47,302 nt of DNA from Gemmatimonadaceae bacterium (lineage in GTDB: Bacteria; Gemmatimonadota; Gemmatimonadetes; Gemmatimonadales; Gemmatimonadaceae): assembly GCA_025929535.1 (NCBI GenBank), contig JAICLZ010000032.1, positions 1 to 47,302 of the forward strand, in the 5' to 3' direction. Both the position numbers and the translations under genes were made by a program. Below, in pieces: positions 43,036 through 47,302 of this stretch (positions are counted from its first letter, which is position 1; each line of letters begins with the position of its first letter). The notes beneath the pieces were generated by a model. It did no database searches. It was not told the DNA's origin and saw only the letters and a program-made list of their open reading frames with translations.

Positions 43036-45078
43036 TCAGTCGTGCGCGCGCATCCCGCGAAGCGTGGTCCACAGCTGGTTGCTTCGATCCATGTCCGGGA
43101 ACAGGCCATCGGGATCGATCTCCACGCGCATCACATCCGGCGTCCGCGCGACCCGCGCGACGTAGCTCCGGGCGCCCTGCATCCACACCGTGGCGGGGAT
43201 GCGCATTCGCTCCGTTCTGCCACCTGCGCGCGTGATGGCCAGCTCGACCGGCATGGGCGCGAGCCCGCGATCTTCGATCGTGATCGCGACGGATGAGCCA
43301 TCCTTCTTCACGCCGGCGATGGCCTGGTCGAGCGGCCACGGTTCGAAGAACCAGCTGTCCCAGAACCAGCCGAGATCCTGCTTCGACACGTCGTCGACCG
43401 TGTTGAAAAAATCGTACGGATACGGATGCCGCCCCGTCCATCTGCGCCCGTACTCGCGCAGCGCCCGATGAAAGGTGGGCTCGCCGAGCATCCCGCGGAG
43501 CGACGCGAGTATCTGCGCGGTCTTGTCGTAGTACATCACGTTGTAGAGATCCGAAGGGAAGAGATCACCCTGCGTCATCAGGATCTGGTCGTCGCCCTCC
43601 ACGGCGCGCTTGGTGTAGAGCGCGCGCTGCCCCGGTTCCTGATCGGCTATTCGTCCGCCCTTGCGCGGCTCGCCATACAGCTGGCGCATCCCCTGCGCCG
43701 CATCGAACTGCGTGAAGCCCTCATCCATCCACGGAAAGCGCGTCTCGCTCGAGCCCACCTGCATCGGGAACCACATGTGCCCCGTCTCGTGCATCAGATC
43801 GCCGGCGAGCGAGAGCGTGTCGGCCCACGGCTGCATGAACGTGAGCCGCGGATACTCCATCCCGCCGCTCGTGAGCACGCCCTCCATGGATGTCATCGTG
43901 GGCCACGGATACTCCCAGAGATACGCCGAGAGCTGCTCGATGGCATCGCGCGTATAGCGCGCGCCGCCTGCGGCCCACGCGGATGCGCGGGCATCGAGTC
44001 GATAGAAGGACTGGATGTCCACGGTGTCCGTGGCGCCACTCGCGCTCCGCACCAGCGCGCGCGTCGCATCCCACGCGTAGCGATCGCTCGTGCCCCACGC
44101 GAAGTCGCGCACGTTGGGCGCGGTGAAGTGCCACGTCACCTTCGGCGACGGAGTCGCGAATACGGGCTCGCGATCGCCGGGACGGCTGATCGCGATCACG
44201 CGGCCCGTGGCGCGCGCCTGCGCGAGCTTGTTCCGCGCCGACATGCTCAGAATGTCCGCGCCGTTGCGCAGCGAGCCCGTGGCGCCGACCAGCCATCCGC
44301 GCGGCATCGTCACTCGCACATCGTAGTCGGCCGGATCCATGTAGAACTCGGCCTCCAGCAGGTACGGATCCGCCATCCAGCCGTTCACGTCATCGTAGAC
44401 GGCGACCTGCGGGTACCAGTAGCCCATGAGGTAGAGATGATCGTCGCGCCCCTCGCGCCCGTCGGAGGGCGTGAGCGAGGGGACGTACGACCAGGTGAGC
44501 TCGAGCGATGCGCTGTCGTGCGGGAGCAGCGGCGCGGGGAGCGTCAGCCACATCACCGTGCCATCGATCACGTATCCGGGTCGGCGCCACACCGAGCGCG
44601 ACGCATTATCGTCCGTGGATAGTTCGACGAGCGTCGAACCATTCGCGGCCACCCGGCCGAGCGTGATCCCGTTCGTGAGCGGCGCGACATCGCGCCGCGG
44701 GCTCTCCGGACGAAACACGTTCTGGCGCAGATAGATCGCCAGCCGCGCGAGCGTATCGGGCGAGTTGTTGATGTAGCGCACGCGCTCGGCGCCCTCGAGC
44801 GTGTTGGTCGCGGGGTCGATCGATGCGTCGATGGCGTAGCGCGCGTGCTGTACCCAGTTGCGCGGGCCGGGCTCGCCCGTGCGCGTGCGCGTACCGCTCG
44901 CGATCGCGCGCGTGAATGCCGGCGGTACGATCACGGGGCCGGGGAGCGGCCGCGGATTGGTTCGCGTCTCGATGTTCGGGGTGGCTGGCTGTCGTCGTTG
45001 CGCGTGCGCGGCCACGGGCGCTGCGAGTAGCGCAGCAACGGCCACGAGGGCGAGTCTTTCCTTTGAGGCTTCGAGCAC
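43036..45078 (-). CDS. M1-family metallopeptidase (secreted)
   Basis: A 680-residue exported gluzincin peptidase of the M1 family. The zinc site is HETGH (His430, Glu431, His434), with the third ligand Glu453 in WMDEGFTQF. The exopeptidase motif is GGMEYP at about 405-410, in place of the classical GAMEN. The N-terminal beta domain includes YINNSPDTLARLAIYLRQN. Similar secreted enzymes act on peptides in the envelope or medium. I chose the GTG start at 45078, which has GGAG 5 nt upstream and begins a good signal peptide (LALVAVAALLAAPVAAHAQ); an ATG at 45132 would add 18 residues without such a site. The ligand numbers use the GTG start. Confidence 0.88.
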   Translation of the reverse strand: MLEASKERLALVAVAALLAAPVAAHAQRRQPATPNIETRTNPRPLPGPVIVPPAFTRAIASGTRTRTGEPGPRNWVQHARYAIDASIDPATNTLEGAERVRYINNSPDTLARLAIYLRQNVFRPESPRRDVAPLTNGITLGRVAANGSTLVELSTDDNASRSVWRRPGYVIDGTVMWLTLPAPLLPHDSASLELTWSYVPSLTPSDGREGRDDHLYLMGYWYPQVAVYDDVNGWMADPYLLEAEFYMDPADYDVRVTMPRGWLVGATGSLRNGADILSMSARNKLAQARATGRVIAISRPGDREPVFATPSPKVTWHFTAPNVRDFAWGTSDRYAWDATRALVRSASGATDTVDIQSFYRLDARASAWAAGGARYTRDAIEQLSAYLWEYPWPTMTSMEGVLTSGGMEYPRLTFMQPWADTLSLAGDLMHETGHMWFPMQVGSSETRFPWMDEGFTQFDAAQGMRQLYGEPRKGGRIADQEPGQRALYTKRAVEGDDQILMTQGDLFPSDLYNVMYYDKTAQILASLRGMLGEPTFHRALREYGRRWTGRHPYPYDFFNTVDDVSKQDLGWFWDSWFFEPWPLDQAIAGVKKDGSSVAITIEDRGLAPMPVELAITRAGGRTERMRIPATVWMQGARSYVARVARTPDVMRVEIDPDGLFPDMDRSNQLWTTLRGMRAHD

Positions 45079-45135
45079 GAACACTCCGGATGATGAACGC
45101 CGTAATGTTGATCGAAGCCCGCCAGTGGACAATGC

Positions 45136-45411
45136 TTATCGCGGCAGCCGCGGCTCCGCCTCGCGCGCGGCGAGGAGTTTCGCGCTGAAGCGCTGCGCTT
45201 CCGCAATGCGCTCGACCTCGATCGCGATCGCGTCGATGGACTGCTGGAGCTGCTCGAGCCGGGCGTCGTTGTAGGGGGACGGCAGCTGTTCGCGCTTCCT
45301 GGTGGCCGCGATCGCCCATTTCGACGCGACGAAGACTCCGCACAGCGATGCGATCGTGCCGACGATCGTGACCATGACCCCGGCAAAATTGATGACATCC
45401 GGATCCAACAC
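45136..45411 (-). CDS. Small membrane-anchored helical protein, copy B
   Basis: A 91-residue protein with a hydrophobic segment at about 8-32 (VMVTIVGTIASLCGVFVASK), a basic RKRE turn and a long amphipathic helix. The helix reads DARLEQLQQSIDAIAIEVER, then IAEAQRFSAKLLAAR, which matches copy A at 26347-26634 residue by residue over about 32 positions. It ends in a Pro-rich tail. The gene lies 57 nt upstream of the M1 peptidase start on the same strand. Function is unknown; the conserved helix suggests an oligomer or partner interaction next to the membrane. Confidence 0.7.
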   Translation of the reverse strand: MLDPDVINFAGVMVTIVGTIASLCGVFVASKWAIAATRKREQLPSPYNDARLEQLQQSIDAIAIEVERIAEAQRFSAKLLAAREAEPRLPR

Positions 45412-45508
45412 AGCTGCTCCTCGAGAATGACGGTGCGCACCCGCTCAGCGGATAATACGGGCTTCGTCGGGCGGGGTTTCGGCGCGCGAGCCGGGCTCGC
45501 CCATTCTG

Positions 45509-47302
45509 CTACCGCGGCACCTCGAACGTCAACTCGGACGAGTACGCGAGATACGGATCGCCCCGCTCGGCCAACGTCCGCGCGTAGAGGGCGCAATCCG
45601 TTGGGAGCGGGCTGTTGGAAACAGTCTTTCCATTCATCACCACCTTCACCGGCCCCTCGTGCGCGAACAGGTCGGGGCGCAGCAGCAGCCGCAGGCGGCG
45701 TACCTGCCGGGTCTCGAGCTTGATCGTATTGTGGTCGTCGATCGACGCGCGGACCTCGGCTCGCACGAGGGAGCCGAGCCGCGCGCGCACCACGCTCGCG
45801 ATGGTCGCGTCGGCGCCGAGTGAGTCGCCGCCGGGCACATCATCCTTTTCGAGAAGCTCGATCCAGTAGTGGCGCGCGTGCACGGTCGTCGCCGCGTTGA
45901 AGTCGAGCTTCTTCGGAATGGTGCGGCCCGTGTGATGCTCGAAGAAGTCGACCGTCATGCCGTCATCGCCGCTGCCGGGGGCGATCTCGTGGCCGCGGTC
46001 GGGAAAGAGCTTCATCGCCACGTTCGCATGCTGCGCGCGCAGCGAATCGACGGTGTTCGTGGTGGCGCTCACGTCGATCACCTCGTCGCGCTTGCCGTGC
46101 AGGAAGAGCAGGGGCGTGTGCGTGACGTTGGAGACGAAGGGGCGGTTGCCACCCTTCTCGATGAACCCGAAGAGGCCGGCGCCCATCGCCACCACGGCCG
46201 CCGTGAAGCGCTGCGGCCAGAGCGAGACGTAGTCGAGCGTGCCCGTGCCGCCGTTGCTCAGCCCCGAGATGTACACGCGCTCCGGATCCACGTTGTAGTT
46301 GCGCATCACCTCGCCGAGCAGCGAGTCGACCATCGTTGCGGTGCTGGTGCGCCACCATCCCCCCGATCCGTTCGGGTAGACCACGAGATAGCCGGTGCGC
46401 TCGAAGGCGGTGGCGCCGAGCTGCACGCCTTCGACCGCGGGGCCCGAGTTGCCGGCGAGATAGACGATGAGCGGGAACGCTTCGTCCCCTCGGTAATCGT
46501 CGGGGACGTACATGCCGTACGGCCAGCCGCGAAAGGTGTTGCTCGCCATGCCACGAAAGCTCGTTCCCGCCGGAGCCGACACCCGCGCGCGTGCGGGACG
46601 CTCGCGCATCGAGTCCGGAAGCGTGCAGGCGGTTGCGCCAGTGGCGCGAGGGAGCGAGTCGGGGCGAAGCGCGCGCGCGGCGGCGTTGCGCACGAAGTAG
46701 TCGGAGTCGGCGGCGGCGCGCACGAGCAGCGGATGCGCGGCTGATCGCTCACTTGCGCGCGCGAGCAGGCGCGCCGCGAGTGTGCGCACGCGAGGGTTCC
46801 CGCTGCCGAGCAGCGACGAGAGTGTGGCGATGGAGGGCGGCGCAGCTCCGGCACGATACACGATACCGAGCAGCATTCGCGCGGACGCTGTGTCGCCTCC
46901 CGCGTAGACGGAATCGAGCCCGGGAGTGGCAAGCGCCGACGCGACCGCGGTGCTGTCGGCGAGTGCGACGGCCGACAAGGCACCCTGCCGGAGCTCAGCA
47001 TTTCGAAGCCAGCCTGCCAGCGATTCCCCGTGCCGCACGTCCTGCAACTCGAGCACGAGCCGTTCGTGCACCTTGTAGTAGTTCACGTCCGGATACGTGC
47101 CCTCGAGCTCGATCCGTCGCACGAGATGCGTGGCGGGACAATACGAGAAGCGCAGATGGAACGCGCTCGAATCCACGACCTGGCGCGGGATCAGCGCCGC
47201 GGCGCTCGCGGATCCTTCGGCTCGAAAGCATCGCTCGCCGCCGATGGTATCGGTTCCCGTCACGTGCATGTCGAAAGCAAAGGGATCGGTGGATTGCCAA
47301 CG
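45509..47302 (-). CDS. Exported alpha/beta hydrolase with HEAT-like N-terminal region (partial)
   Basis: This frame is open to the right edge with no stop before it, so the N-terminus is missing; 597 codons are visible. The upstream part has a beta-rich region with a Cys pair and then Ala/Leu/Arg-rich helical repeats (HEAT-like; LGSGNPRVRTLAARLLARA, DSDYFVRNAAARAL). The C-terminal half is an alpha/beta hydrolase related to PHB depolymerase/feruloyl esterases: FPLIVYLAGNSG, the nucleophile elbow GLSNGGTG, the acid in GKRDEVIDV and the His in DRGHEIAP. A final beta domain ends in LTFEVPR. The substrate is unknown. An internal ATG at 47267-47269 is not taken as the start because conserved-looking coding sequence continues beyond it. 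Confidence 0.78.
   Translation of the reverse strand, partial: RWQSTDPFAFDMHVTGTDTIGGERCFRAEGSASAAALIPRQVVDSSAFHLRFSYCPATHLVRRIELEGTYPDVNYYKVHERLVLELQDVRHGESLAGWLRNAELRQGALSAVALADSTAVASALATPGLDSVYAGGDTASARMLLGIVYRAGAAPPSIATLSSLLGSGNPRVRTLAARLLARASERSAAHPLLVRAAADSDYFVRNAAARALRPDSLPRATGATACTLPDSMRERPARARVSAPAGTSFRGMASNTFRGWPYGMYVPDDYRGDEAFPLIVYLAGNSGPAVEGVQLGATAFERTGYLVVYPNGSGGWWRTSTATMVDSLLGEVMRNYNVDPERVYISGLSNGGTGTLDYVSLWPQRFTAAVVAMGAGLFGFIEKGGNRPFVSNVTHTPLLFLHGKRDEVIDVSATTNTVDSLRAQHANVAMKLFPDRGHEIAPGSGDDGMTVDFFEHHTGRTIPKKLDFNAATTVHARHYWIELLEKDDVPGGDSLGADATIASVVRARLGSLVRAEVRASIDDHNTIKLETRQVRRLRLLLRPDLFAHEGPVKVVMNGKTVSNSPLPTDCALYARTLAERGDPYLAYSSELTFEVPR

Noticed and set aside
43426..44622. Plus-strand 398-codon open frame opposite the M1 peptidase gene
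   Set aside because: It mirrors a gene with complete zinc-peptidase motifs and shows only Arg/His/Ala-rich antisense composition.
45487..45499. CGAGC-CGG-GCTCG hairpin as a terminator for the partial hydrolase gene
   Set aside because: The stem is only 5 bp with a 3-nt loop and no T-tract follows on the minus strand.

Overview
The window is GC-rich, densely coded DNA (roughly two thirds G+C by eye) and looks chromosomal, from a member of the Gemmatimonadota or a close relative. This is inferred from a clade II (atypical, non-Tat) nosZ cluster, PknB-type kinases fused to TolB-like propellers or TPR modules, an imuA-imuB-dnaE2 cassette, many Ala/Arg-rich lipoproteins and operons with 1-8 nt stop/start overlaps. 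No rRNA, tRNA, CRISPR array, prophage or intact insertion sequence was seen. Both end genes are cut by the window edge.

Layout. (1) 1-4050, minus strand: a sorbosone dehydrogenase-like lipoprotein (partial), an SMP-30-like lipoprotein, an aldo/keto reductase, a PfpI/DJ-1 protein and a lipoprotein with two NTF2-like domains. (2) 4140-11965, minus strand: an apparent five-gene operon with a radical SAM protein, a PEP mutase/isocitrate lyase-family protein, ImuA, ImuB and DnaE2, i.e. an error-prone translesion synthesis module with two unexpected companions. A divergent mazEF-like toxin-antitoxin pair with a palindromic operator candidate follows (12015-12681). (3) 12773-18496, minus strand: a membrane Ser/Thr kinase with an extracytoplasmic propeller, then an esterase-response regulator-histidine kinase operon. 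(4) 18596-28155: an amino acid permease overlapping tail to tail with a DUF937 gene, a lipoprotein, a second kinase carrying TPR-like repeats, a GT-C-like membrane protein, a small membrane-anchored helical protein, a 445-nt gene-free stretch with phased ACGGA motifs, an HExxH membrane protein and a WYL-like protein. (5) 28172-32181, minus strand: an ECF sigma factor, its zinc-finger anti-sigma factor and three DUF4097-like repeat proteins in one operon, then a HAD phosphatase gene.

(6) 33109-39617, plus strand: the nitrous oxide reductase island: clade II NosZ with all CuZ and CuA ligands visible, a NosB-like membrane protein, NosD, NosF and NosY joined by overlapping stop/start codons, then a cupredoxin lipoprotein and a DUF2231-like membrane protein. 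No nosL, nosR, nosG, nosH or cytochrome gene lies nearby. (7) 39636-47302, minus strand: a large sortilin/BNR-type propeller protein, an M1-family metallopeptidase, a second copy of the small membrane-anchored helical family, and a partial alpha/beta hydrolase.

The most distinctive points are the reduced nos island with its His-rich NosZ tail and linked cupredoxin, the radical SAM/PEP mutase/ImuAB-DnaE2 operon with a 242-nt out-of-frame imuA/imuB overlap, the two-member small membrane protein family, and the convergent ACGGA motif arrays.
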